Part shown: one piece after another, positions 1 to 7,655 of the stretch
Layout: the number at the start of each line of letters is the position of its first letter
Numbering within the stretch: the stretch's first letter is position 1
Assembly: GCA_018261615.1 (NCBI GenBank)
Contig: JAGTSE010000006.1
Coordinates: 62,001 to 126,000 of the forward strand
Length of the DNA: 64,000 nucleotides
DNA from: Pseudomonadota bacterium
GTDB lineage: Bacteria > Pseudomonadota > Gammaproteobacteria > Enterobacterales > Enterobacteriaceae
Direction of reading: 5' to 3'
Made by a program: the position numbers and the translations under genes
Notes under the pieces: model-generated
Database searches by the model: none
What the model was told of the DNA's origin: nothing
What the model saw: only the letters and a program-made list of their open reading frames with translations

Positions 1-1076
1 GCATTAACCGGTTTTTTCAGTTCGGCGTAGGTTTCCCACTTCGCTGGCTGCACGCCGGGCCACATCCCTTTACGGTACACGCCGCCCTGCTTTACCGTTT
101 CCCATAACGCAGGTGACAACAGGATGTAGTCGATTTTGTTATTGGCGGTACAGCTTCCCCAGGATCCAGGATAACCGCCATTATCAAACTTTGCATGAGT
201 GAAAATATCGCGCAGGTCGGTATCTTTTAGCAGTGGTGCAAGTGCCTGGCTGTCTGGCGTGTCGTTGAAATCCCCGACAATGGCAATCAGCGTTTCGCCC
301 TCTTTGATGCGTTGCTGATAAATCGCTTTCACCCGTTCGGCCTGCTCCCGTCGGCGTGCATCCGAACTGTTTTGCGAGCCATAACCTTTACTTTTCAGGT
401 GATTCACTAACACATGCAGCGTTCTGCCATCCTTTAACGGGATGGTAAACTCCGGGCAATCGCGGGAGAAAATCAGAGCGCCATCGGCATCTTTATCATC
501 AACATGGCTACGGATGGTCTCAATTGGGAATGCGCTTACGGTCATCAAACCGACATCGATCCCGCGTTCGTCGTTACCATCAATCACCATCACATGCTCA
601 AACGGCTTGCCATTACGGGCGGGAATGATTTCGCGGTTAAATGCCAGCAAAGCGGGTCGACTTTCCGCCTCGACGACAGCGAGAACGTCGGCCTGCAGAT
701 CAATCATTACCTGCGCGGTCAACAGCATGGCCGTTTCATCCACCGGCGCGGCGCGTAGCTCCAGTGAGCCAACCCAGTCGGCTCGTCCTTCGGCGATAAT
801 ACGGATCTCCGAGCCATCTGTGGGCCGCGTCAGCAGTTTGCCACGGTTACGACGCAGGATCACAAACGGGCCAGTATCAGACTTTTTCAGCCCCAGTTCG
901 TTAAGCAAAACCACCATTTTTTGTTTCATTTCGGCGGTATAGGTTAATTCGCCGAGTAACGCATTGAGGGCGGCAAACTTTTCCAGAATCGGTTTGCCTT
1001 CGTCCCAGTCGGCCAGATTCATGGCCTTCGCGCGGTCGAATAAGTTTTCCACATTGTAAGACGCCAGCCGCATCAT
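1..1076 (-). CDS. Endonuclease/exonuclease/phosphatase (EEP) family protein, 3' end outside window
   Basis: About 358 codons are visible; the C-terminus lies beyond the left edge. The protein starts MMRLASYNVENLF, and the YNVENLF segment is the typical first strand of EEP (DNase I-like) phosphodiesterases. Further family motifs follow in order: a VVEAES segment with the metal-binding Glu, NHLKSKGYGS, and GDFNDTPDS with the conserved Asp and Asn. No signal peptide is visible, so a cytoplasmic location is inferred. The start at 1076 is preceded by a purine-rich AAGGGGAGGG ribosome site a few bases upstream. EEP proteins hydrolyse phosphodiesters in nucleic acids or lipids; the substrate cannot be read from sequence. 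Confidence 0.85.
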   Translation of the reverse strand, partial: MMRLASYNVENLFDRAKAMNLADWDEGKPILEKFAALNALLGELTYTAEMKQKMVVLLNELGLKKSDTGPFVILRRNRGKLLTRPTDGSEIRIIAEGRADWVGSLELRAAPVDETAMLLTAQVMIDLQADVLAVVEAESRPALLAFNREIIPARNGKPFEHVMVIDGNDERGIDVGLMTVSAFPIETIRSHVDDKDADGALIFSRDCPEFTIPLKDGRTLHVLVNHLKSKGYGSQNSSDARRREQAERVKAIYQQRIKEGETLIAIVGDFNDTPDSQALAPLLKDTDLRDIFTHAKFDNGGYPGSWGSCTANNKIDYILLSPALWETVKQGGVYRKGMWPGVQPAKWETYAELKKPVN

Positions 1077-1267
1077 GTACCCTCCCCTTGATTTCAGCCG
1101 CTTCTGTTACAGTTGCACAGGCAGTTCCCGGTTATGATTGTAGTCGTCGGCGGTGTCTTCAACATGACAGAAACACGGGAAATCAGATTGTTCATCTGAT
1201 TTAACATAAATTACCGAAAGGGGTCACACTGCTATGTCGTTAAGCGTCAGGGTCGAAAAACCTCTTT

Positions 1268-1637
1268 TCAACCAGGCCGCAATGTGCGGCAAACGCTCAG
1301 CACAAACTGCCGCAGCCAGCGGTGCGCAGGATCAACTTCCGAACGCGGATACCAGAGTTGCGAAACGGTGATGCGACGTTGCTGGCAATCGCTTTCAGTC
1401 TGAGTCGCCTGCGTCAGTTTCCGAATCAGACCGTGTGCTGAGCCAGCCAGATCGTGTGGCCGGTACAGTTGGGATCTTCTGCCCGCATATCCGGCACGCG
1501 AAAGCCGATTGCTGACAGCTGTGCCAGGTACTCCCCAGGTGCAAGGCTGGCGTGAAACAGCGGTTATCATGGTAAACCTCGGTGCTGGCGAGGGTTTTGA
1601 TGTCGGGCATCATTATTCTCCTGGGGTGAGTTCGCAT
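1268..1637 (-). pseudogene. LysR-type regulator remnant (C-terminus) in a degenerate stretch
   Basis: One minus-strand frame ends in a typical LysR effector-domain C-terminus (SQLWYPRSEVDPAHRWLRQ, then a short hydrophobic tail) at about 1268-1420. The rest of the regulator, including the N-terminal helix-turn-helix, is missing. The sequence between about 1420 and 1637 switches frame repeatedly and was not identified; it may be the start of a different gene. I read this as the scar of at least one lost gene. Confidence is good for the LysR tail and low for the remainder. Confidence 0.5.
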
Positions 1638-2095
1638 TCCATATCAAAGCAGCGTAGATCGGCTCGCGCCATTTTTGAGTAATGTCGGTTTTCCCGTACG
1701 ACGCGAAACCCCTGCTGTTGATAGAAACGGCAGGCATTCGGCGTTGATGCCAGCGTCAGACGGGCAAAACCGCGGCGTCGCGCTTCCTGCTTCAGGACAG
1801 CGATGATAGCCGAGGCCAGACCTTTGCCGCTCCACTGCGGCAGGGTGAAAATGGCCTCCACACTGCCGGTGCGCAGATCGAGATAACCGCTGGCAACGGG
1901 GATATTCTCCGACGTGACGGCAACATAGAACGGGTTCTCTGCGATCACCACACGGTAATTGTCCGGCATGGTTTGTGGTGTCCAGGCCTCGATCACCTCC
2001 GATGAATAGACCGTTTTACACCCGTGTTGTATCGCTGCGTTGCGAATCTGCCACAACGTTTCGGCCTCTTCAGGCACTGCCAGTCTGATTGTCAT
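1613..2095 (-). CDS. GNAT family N-acetyltransferase
   Basis: 160 residues. The fold order is that of GNAT enzymes: an N-terminal MTIRLAVPEEAETLW strand-helix, a central VEAIFTLPQWSGKGLASAII segment carrying the acetyl-CoA pyrophosphate-binding loop (normally Q/R-x-x-G-x-G/A, here QWSGKGLA), then ACRFYQQQGF near the C-terminus. The acceptor substrate is unknown. I start it at 2095 because that ATG has a strong AAAGGAG site six bases upstream. The open frame, however, continues upstream without a stop into a histidine-kinase fragment, so a longer fused product is formally possible. Overlaps the edge of the LysR scar downstream. Confidence 0.8.
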   Translation of the reverse strand: MTIRLAVPEEAETLWQIRNAAIQHGCKTVYSSEVIEAWTPQTMPDNYRVVIAENPFYVAVTSENIPVASGYLDLRTGSVEAIFTLPQWSGKGLASAIIAVLKQEARRRGFARLTLASTPNACRFYQQQGFRVVRENRHYSKMARADLRCFDMECELTPGE

Positions 2096-2510
2096 ACGCG
2101 CTCCTTTGTTAAAAAGGATAGCTTCAATGGCATTCATTACCAGGTTCAGCAGTACTTGCTGGATCTGCACACTGTCGCCGCAAAACAGGCTGTTGGCGGC
2201 CTGCAACCGGTAATCGACAGCAATATGTTGCCGCTCAAGTTCGTTTCGTGACAGTGTCACAATGTGGTGCAGCAGCGCGTGCAGATTGAGGCGTTCAAAC
2301 ACGGGCGGCTGGCGGCGCGTCAGGGATTGCAAGCTGCGAATCACCTTGCCTGCACGTTGCCCTTCGCGAATAATTTCCTCAAGCCCAGTGCGAACGTTTT
2401 CAATCGGCAGCGGATTCCGGTTAAGCCAACGCAGGCTGGCGCCCGCGTTGGAGACAATCGACATCAGTGGCTGGTTAATCTCATGGGCGGACGGCTCTCT
2501 ACTGGCTGGT
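2096..2510 (-). pseudogene. Sensor histidine kinase fragment (DHp domain and N-box)
   Basis: The minus-strand frame reads an H-box (HEINQPLMSIV, phospho-acceptor His), a four-helix-bundle stretch, then GDSVQIQQVLLNLVMNAIEAI-type residues, the N-box of the ATP-binding domain. It stops being kinase-like just after the N-box and runs in frame into the downstream acetyltransferase. The sensor region, the start codon and the catalytic G-boxes are all missing. At about 2510 it abuts an amidohydrolase fragment lying in the opposite orientation, so the upstream end looks like a rearrangement breakpoint. Confidence 0.75.
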
Positions 2511-2513
2511 TTC

Positions 2514-3018
2514 CGGGCGTACTGTCGGCGGCATGCCGATGTACGATAACAGCGCGCGTCTCGATCGCGATACTGCCCTGCTGCTGTGGACTCAGGGCAG
2601 CGCCTGGTTCTCCAGTGAATAGGGGAAAAAAGGTCAGATCAAAGCCGATCAACTGGCGGACCTCGCCATTCTGAGTAAGGACTACTTCCGCGTACCGGAA
2701 GAAGAGATCAAAGGGATTGAGTCGGTACTGACCGTGGTAGGTGGCGATATCGTCTATGCCGCCGGTTAATTTGGCCCGCTGGCGCCGCCAGCGATTCCGG
2801 TGGTGCCGGAGTGGTCGCCGGTGGTCAAAGTTGCGGGGCATTATCGTAGCGCACCGCCGCAGGCGGCCCGTGTAGGCCAGGCTGCGGGTGTTCATCACTG
2901 TTCCGGCCCGTGCGGCGTTCACGTTCATCAGCACGATATCGCCCGTGGCAACGCCATGCCGGTATCAGATGAGAACGCGTTCTGGGGCGCGCTCGGCTGT
3001 AGCTGTTTTGCGTTCTGA
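2514..3018 (+). pseudogene. TIM-barrel amidohydrolase (YtcJ-like) C-terminal remnant
   Basis: The plus strand encodes the C-terminus of a metal-dependent amidohydrolase of the YtcJ type: SGRTVGGMPMYDN, ALLLWTQGSAWF, QLADLAILSKDYF and FWGALGCSCFAF. The N-terminal catalytic barrel is absent. The reading frame is broken by an in-frame TAG at 2620 followed by a frame change in the adjacent A-run, and by a TAA at 2766. The left edge meets a histidine-kinase fragment of opposite strand. Non-functional. Confidence 0.8.
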
Positions 3019-3022
3019 CATC

Positions 3023-3433
3023 ATGAAAACGTCAACTGACTTTGCGCCCCGTATTGATGCGGGGCTGTTCTTCCTGCGCCTGACGGGCAGCCTGTTACTG
3101 CTGTATGTACACGGTCTGCCGAAGGTGTTCCATTTCAGTGAAGAGCTGACGCGTATCGAAGATCCGTTTGGTCTCGGGCCTTATATGAGCCTGCTGCCCG
3201 CCATTTTCGCCGAGGTTTGCTGCCCGCTATTTATCATTGCGGGCGTGGCGACGCGACTGGCCTGCCTACCCATCATCGGGGTACTGCTGGTGGCGATGCT
3301 GGCGGTACATGCCGACTGGTCGATTGCCGAAGGGCAATTCGGCTGGTTGCTGCTGATCATCTTTACAACGCTTTTGCTGACCGGCCCCGGAAACTGGCGA
3401 ATCCGACGGACGGCAAAAGGAGTGATTGCATGA
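3023..3433 (+). CDS. DoxX family membrane protein
   Basis: 136 residues with four hydrophobic segments, the usual DoxX size and layout (first helix near residues 15-35 with the family-typical LRLTGSLLLLYVHGLPK, last near 108-126). DoxX proteins are inner-membrane proteins of poorly defined, redox-associated function. The ATG at 3023 lies only five bases after the amidohydrolase remnant, with which it was probably once co-transcribed. Its stop overlaps the ATG of a short plus-strand frame (ATGA at 3430-3433). It appears intact although both neighbours are decayed. Confidence 0.8.
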   Translation: MKTSTDFAPRIDAGLFFLRLTGSLLLLYVHGLPKVFHFSEELTRIEDPFGLGPYMSLLPAIFAEVCCPLFIIAGVATRLACLPIIGVLLVAMLAVHADWSIAEGQFGWLLLIIFTTLLLTGPGNWRIRRTAKGVIA

Positions 3434-3537
3434 CCCGGCAAAACGAACTGAAAGCAGCGGTGACAGTGTCACCTGTTCAACCTTCCTCCTCTTTGCATCA
3501 GCGCGTTTTCCGCATGCTATTAACGCGTGAGGGAAGA
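3430..3537 (+). pseudogene. N-terminal stub of an unidentified gene following doxX
   Basis: An ATG overlapping the doxX stop opens a frame beginning MTRQNELKAAVTVSPVQPSSS. Translational coupling suggests a genuine second gene of the doxX operon. After about 25 residues the frame runs into sequence that belongs to a terminator and to the antisense of the neighbouring thiamine-enzyme remnant, so only a stub remains. I do not recognise the family. Confidence 0.35.
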
Positions 3538-3540
3538 ACG

Positions 3541-3566
3541 AAACCGGGCGTCAGTGCCCGGTTTTT
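3541..3566 (+). terminator. Rho-independent terminator
   Basis: A nine-base stem AAACCGGGC/GCCCGGTTT with a GTCAGT loop is followed by a T-run on the plus strand. It is also A-rich on its other side, so it may act in both directions, ending the doxX transcript and the minus-strand thiamine-enzyme gene. Confidence 0.75.
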
Positions 3567-3567
3567 G

Positions 3568-3795
3568 TGGAACAACTGGCTTGCTTTATCGCTCAGCACC
3601 TGCATCGCGCCCCGATCGCCCTTCACCATCGACGCCATAACGTATCTGGATAAATTAGATGCTGTCTCCGGCTTTGTTGGCGCGCTGGATAGCCCCGGGT
3701 ACACCATTTATGCCATCGCCAGGGTAACCGTAAATGAGCGTTACACCCCACTCTTTCAGGCGCTTGACAAAGAAATCGCTTGTTTTCATGGTCAT
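3568..3795 (-). pseudogene. Thiamine-pyrophosphate enzyme (pyruvate oxidase-like), both ends kept, middle deleted
   Basis: From 3795 (AAGGAG site upstream) the minus strand reads MTMKTSDFFVKRLKEWGV then IYGYPGDGINGV, the N-terminus of TPP-dependent acetolactate synthase/pyruvate oxidase-like proteins. A stop at 3655-3657 comes after 46 residues. Immediately beyond, another frame gives a stretch resembling the family's C-terminus (MASMVKGDRGAMQVLSDKA). About 500 codons normally between these ends are missing. Read as an internal deletion with a secondary frameshift. Confidence 0.65.
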
Positions 3796-4018
3796 AGAGA
3801 TGTTCTCCTTGCTGATCAAAGATCTGCAGGCCTGAGCGCAATCGACCTGGTGTGAGGTCGTTGAAGTAGCACAATACTGGCGTTAATCTCGCTTTAGCGC
3901 AGGCCACCGTGGTTTATGACGTCAGCCGATAGTGCGGCTGCACCAGACCCGAAGGGAAGCTGCGGCTTGATAACAGTGTCAAACCCTTTATCACGGCTCC
4001 TGGCCTGCAATTAATCAC

Positions 4019-5260
4019 TCAACCTTTTTTGCGGCTCGTCAGCGATGGCGAGATGCGTTGCGGCCAGTTGATGGGGGATACGCCATTGAGTACCGGGCGG
4101 GCAAACAGGAATCCCTGGAAGCGTTGAACACCCACTGCTTCCAGCCAGCACCACTCTTCGATTTTCTCAACGCCTTCAGCCACCACGGTGATTTGCAGTT
4201 CAGCACAGCAATCGAGAATGGCTTTCACAATCGCCTGCTTCGGGCCGTGAAGATGAATGTCGGTAACGATGGTACGGTCGATTTTGAGTTTGTCGGGCTG
4301 GAATTTTGCCAGCAGCGACAGCCCGGCGAAACCGGAACCAAAATCATCAATCGCCAGGCCGATTCCGGCAGCGCGAAGCTGGCGAATGGCCCAGGTGAAC
4401 TCTTCGTAGCCGGAAATCACTTCATCTTCTGTCACTTCAACGATGATTTGCCCGGGGTTGAGATGATTGCGGGTTATATGATTGAGCAGAATGTCCACCG
4501 CGCCGGGAATTTTCACCAGCGACATCGGTAACAAATTGATGGCCACTTTGTGGTTGCCAATTCCCAGGCGGCTGGCCATCGCCAGCGCCCAGCCTTTGGA
4601 GGCAAGATCCGCGTCATGCAGCTTGTCGGGCGCAATTGTGGAGAAATACTCCTGCGGGCTGCCGCCGTTCGGCCCGCGGATAAGCGCTTCCAGCGAAGAG
4701 ATATTGCCGCGCAGCGGTTCAATGATCGGCTGGAAAGCGAACTGGCACGGCTGACCTTCAGTAACAGGTGCGCTGACATTGACGAACGGCGGGCTTTTAA
4801 TGGTGAAAGACCACTGCTCCGGCTCGGTATTGCGTATCCCACCATTGCTCTTCGGCGAGGCGATAAAATTGCGGATAAATTTGTAAACCCGATCATTGCT
4901 CGCCAATTGATACTTCAGCGTGCCAAAACGCAGAATCGTGCGCAGCACGGCGGGCGATGTCATTGAGCAGAGATCAAACAGCATCATGCCGCGATCGACA
5001 AACCGGCGGTGCGGCGCATAATCACGCAATAATTCAACCATATGGCTGTGGCGGGTATCCCGGTTTATGCGCTCATAGACCACATTCACTGCGGTCAGCG
5101 GCCCTTCAAGGACCTGTAAGAAATGATCGCCATCGAACAGTAAAATCCCTGTGACCTGCAACTGTGAATTGCGCAGGTTTGCTCGCTCGACAAGTGACGT
5201 CAGCTGAGAGGGATCTAATGTGCGATTCAGGCGGCTACGGTAAATCAAAGTCGCTAACAC
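4019..5260 (-). CDS. Blue-light-regulated BLUF-EAL c-di-GMP phosphodiesterase
   Basis: 413 residues. The N-terminal BLUF domain (about 1-95) binds FAD and has the canonical photo-active Tyr7 (IYRS), Asn31 and Gln49 (LQVLEG). The C-terminal EAL domain (about 170-400) keeps the signature Glu-Ala-Leu (191-193, EALIRG), Asn242 in INLLP, the Glu residues of VEVTEDE (275-280), the IDDFGSGFAG loop (304-313) and EGVE, so it should hydrolyse c-di-GMP. This matches Klebsiella BlrP1, an active light-stimulated PDE, rather than E. coli BluF (YcgF), whose EAL domain is degenerate. Cytosolic. Monocistronic on the minus strand. Expected role is light and temperature control of the biofilm/motility switch. 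Confidence 0.9.
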   Translation of the reverse strand: MLATLIYRSRLNRTLDPSQLTSLVERANLRNSQLQVTGILLFDGDHFLQVLEGPLTAVNVVYERINRDTRHSHMVELLRDYAPHRRFVDRGMMLFDLCSMTSPAVLRTILRFGTLKYQLASNDRVYKFIRNFIASPKSNGGIRNTEPEQWSFTIKSPPFVNVSAPVTEGQPCQFAFQPIIEPLRGNISSLEALIRGPNGGSPQEYFSTIAPDKLHDADLASKGWALAMASRLGIGNHKVAINLLPMSLVKIPGAVDILLNHITRNHLNPGQIIVEVTEDEVISGYEEFTWAIRQLRAAGIGLAIDDFGSGFAGLSLLAKFQPDKLKIDRTIVTDIHLHGPKQAIVKAILDCCAELQITVVAEGVEKIEEWCWLEAVGVQRFQGFLFARPVLNGVSPINWPQRISPSLTSRKKG

Positions 5261-5364
5261 GAGAAGCTACCCTCAGAATGCCCGGAAAAAACCGACTAGA
5301 TAATGCAATCTCGCGATCCTAGCAAGATTGCAAGCATTCAGTCCGTTGATTAAGGGGCATTCTG

Positions 5365-6051
5365 TTAGCGTTCTCGCTGGCTTAAAATGGTTAGTCGGGC
5401 ACGATAACCGTTACGAATGTGTTGACAAGCTGCTTCCTGTGCGGCAGGGCGGTCCCGACGCGCCAGTGCATCAACAATCACCTGATGCTCGCGCTTCGCC
5501 TCTTCGGCCCGCTCTTTTAGTTCGTAGGTGGTGCTGTGCAACAGCGACAAATGGATGCGCAAATTATCCAGCATTTCGTTCAGATAAGGATTGTGCGTGG
5601 AGCGGTAAATCTGGCGGTGGAACATCCGATTATGATCGTGCTGCGCTTTGCTGTCGGTAAGCGTCGCTTCTTTGTTGATCATTTCCTGCAACAGCGCAAT
5701 CTCTTCGTCCGACGCGGCGGCAACCGCCAGATCCATTGCCAGACGTTCCAGCCCTTCGCGCACATCAAACAACTGGCGAAGACGTTCATAGCTGATATGC
5801 GCAATGATCAGCCCGCGTTGCGGACCGGGTTCGGCGAAACCCAGCGTTTCCAGCCGGTGTAGCGCTTCACGGATGGGCGTTCGGCTCAAACCAAACTGCT
5901 CCGCCAGCCGCGTTTCCTGCAAACGTTCTCCGGGTTGCAGTTCCCCTGCTTCAATGGCAGAAAGCAATATTTCAAAAGGCGTCAAGCCCGCGTCGCGACC
6001 CGTTGATTTCACGTTTTTAGCTCCGTTTAACTGTTCTTTATTGGCCTTCAT
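5365..6051 (-). CDS. GntR/FCD-type transcriptional regulator of the PrpD/Aap operon
   Basis: 228 residues: an N-terminal winged helix-turn-helix (about 20-90, with ETRLAEQFGLSRTPIREALHRLE) and a C-terminal all-helical FCD ligand domain (about 100-225) with His residues suited to metal/carboxylate binding (HDHNRMFH, STHNPYL). FCD regulators usually sense small carboxylates. The gene is divergent from the PrpD operon and shares a 214-base intergenic region containing the palindrome TTGTATACAA, a plausible operator. The inferred role is substrate-responsive repressor of the neighbouring operon. Confidence 0.85.
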   Translation of the reverse strand: MKANKEQLNGAKNVKSTGRDAGLTPFEILLSAIEAGELQPGERLQETRLAEQFGLSRTPIREALHRLETLGFAEPGPQRGLIIAHISYERLRQLFDVREGLERLAMDLAVAAASDEEIALLQEMINKEATLTDSKAQHDHNRMFHRQIYRSTHNPYLNEMLDNLRIHLSLLHSTTYELKERAEEAKREHQVIVDALARRDRPAAQEAACQHIRNGYRARLTILSQRER

Positions 6052-6139
6052 TAAGGCTGCGCGCCCTGCCGTAGCATCTTGCCACAGGAAAGGTAACGCT
6101 TTTGCTTTTTTTGTTCTGAGCTTATTCGGAAATTATATT

Positions 6140-6190
6140 TTGACGTTTGTCGGATGGCTGCTATGTTTATTATATATTCATTGTATACAA
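6140..6190 (+). promoter_or_regulatory. Candidate promoter and GntR operator of the PrpD operon
   Basis: A sigma-70-like pair TTGACG (6140-6145) and TATGTT (6163-6168) has a 17-base spacer. About 12 bases downstream, at the expected transcription start, is the perfect ten-base palindrome TTGTATACAA (6181-6190), flanked by ATTCA and TGAAT half-sites. GTATAC-centred palindromes are typical of FCD-type GntR operators. Seen directly; the assignment to this regulator is inference. Confidence 0.55.
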
Positions 6191-6265
6191 ATGAATTCAA
6201 TAAAAAGAAAACGTATTTCTGACATTTTTATTTGTACGCCAATATCAGGGAAATCTTGTTCCACA

Positions 6266-7630
6266 ATGACAAATGATGCAGATGTTGAACTGACCCGCGG
6301 AGAACAGCTAAGCCATTTTATCAGTCATGCTAACCAACTCGCCGTGCCGCCAGCCGTGCGGCATGAAGCTAAACGTGCACTGATCGATTTTCTTGGTGTC
6401 GCGCTTGGTGCCGTCAATGATGATGCGGTTAATGCGGTTCGCAAGGTGGCGAAAGTATGGAATGCTTCCGGTGAATCGCGCATTTTCCTTTCCGGTACGA
6501 CCACTCCTGCTCTTGCCGCACTCATTAATGCCACAATGGCGCATGCCGCCGATTACGACGATACCCACCCTGCTGGCGCAGGCCATCCGGGCGGCCCTTG
6601 CTGGGCTACCGCTCTGGCCATGGCGCAGGCGCATCCGCTGGATGAAGAGCAGGTGTTGCTGGCATTTATCGCGGGCTTCGAAGTGATGGCGAAACTTGGC
6701 GGTGGCTGGGTGCCGGGCGTCGGACGTAATCTGCAGCGCCGTGGTTTTCATCCCACTTCCGTGGTTGGACGCGTCGGTGCCGCAGCCGTTGCTGCGGTGA
6801 TTTTACAGCTTTCACAAGAACAGGTGCGTAATGCGCTCGGCGCGGTAGCCACCATGATGGGCGGTTTGCAGAAATCGTCCGGCACGCACGGCAAACCCTT
6901 CCACGCCGGTAAAGCGGCAATGGATGGCATTCTTGCGGCGCAGCTGGCGGCTGAAGATTTTGTCGGCGCTCACCATTTTTATGAAGCGGACGGCTGGGTA
7001 AAAATCTTTATCCAGGACGGTAGTGCCGTGATCCCCCCACTCGACTTCGGCGAAAGCTGGGAGCTGCTGACCAACGGCTACAAGCTGTACGCCAGTTGTC
7101 GCGGCACTCATGCCTCAATCGAAACGGCGCGTAAAATTTATCCACAATTACAGGGGCGGAAAATCACCCGTATCGCGGCGAAAGTCCACCCGATGGGGAT
7201 GGTGAATGCCGGGATCATGAATCCCCGTACGCCGCTGGAAAGTAAATTTAGTATTCCGCACTGCATCACACTCGCCCTGAGTGGTTATGCGCTGACCGAC
7301 ACCGATTTCACCCACACCACGGTTGACGATCCCCGCCCGCGCGCCCTGTTGCCGCTGCTGGAGGTTGAGGCTGTGGACGGGCAATCCGCCAGCTCGGCAT
7401 TTATCGATGTCTGGCTGGACGACGGTTCTGTTATCCACGCACATACTGATGTTTATCGCGGACATGCGCAAAACCCGCTGAGCGATGAAGAGTTACGCGC
7501 TAAGTTTGACGCCCTGACGATCCCCGTCCTCGGCGCAGCACGTAGCGCTGCCCTGTATGACGCTGCCGCACATTTTGAGCGTCCGGGTTCTCTGGCGCTG
7601 ATCACCGGACTGCTGGCCGGCGATAACTGA
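6266..7630 (+). CDS. MmgE/PrpD family protein, paralogue 1
   Basis: 454 residues, the family's usual length. The MmgE/PrpD fold includes 2-methylcitrate dehydratase, cis-aconitate decarboxylase and iminodisuccinate epimerase. Active-site motifs are present: DYDDTH (96-101), His107 in GHPG, RRGFHPTS, Lys210 and His213 in GKPFHAGK, and SCRGTHA with His282. The start at 6266 is chosen because homology begins there. The frame is open far upstream into the regulator region, but upstream ATGs lack ribosome sites. First gene of an operon with a second paralogue, a TSUP permease and probably the Aap transporter. The substrate is unknown; an amino-polycarboxylate or dicarboxylate is suggested by the context. 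Confidence 0.88.
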   Translation: MTNDADVELTRGEQLSHFISHANQLAVPPAVRHEAKRALIDFLGVALGAVNDDAVNAVRKVAKVWNASGESRIFLSGTTTPALAALINATMAHAADYDDTHPAGAGHPGGPCWATALAMAQAHPLDEEQVLLAFIAGFEVMAKLGGGWVPGVGRNLQRRGFHPTSVVGRVGAAAVAAVILQLSQEQVRNALGAVATMMGGLQKSSGTHGKPFHAGKAAMDGILAAQLAAEDFVGAHHFYEADGWVKIFIQDGSAVIPPLDFGESWELLTNGYKLYASCRGTHASIETARKIYPQLQGRKITRIAAKVHPMGMVNAGIMNPRTPLESKFSIPHCITLALSGYALTDTDFTHTTVDDPRPRALLPLLEVEAVDGQSASSAFIDVWLDDGSVIHAHTDVYRGHAQNPLSDEELRAKFDALTIPVLGAARSAALYDAAAHFERPGSLALITGLLAGDN

Positions 7631-7655
7631 TTCATTTTTGGTACAGGACATTATC

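Noticed and set aside
442..942. 166-codon plus-strand frame
   Set aside because: Lies antisense to the EEP gene, whose motifs are unmistakable; composition is of a shadow frame.
1234..1371. Short plus-strand frame beginning MSLSVRVEKP
   Set aside because: No adequate ribosome site, overlaps the antisense of the LysR tail, and has no recognisable family.
5804..6265. Long N-terminal extension of PrpD paralogue 1
   Set aside because: Runs antisense through the GntR gene and the promoter region; family homology starts at 6266.
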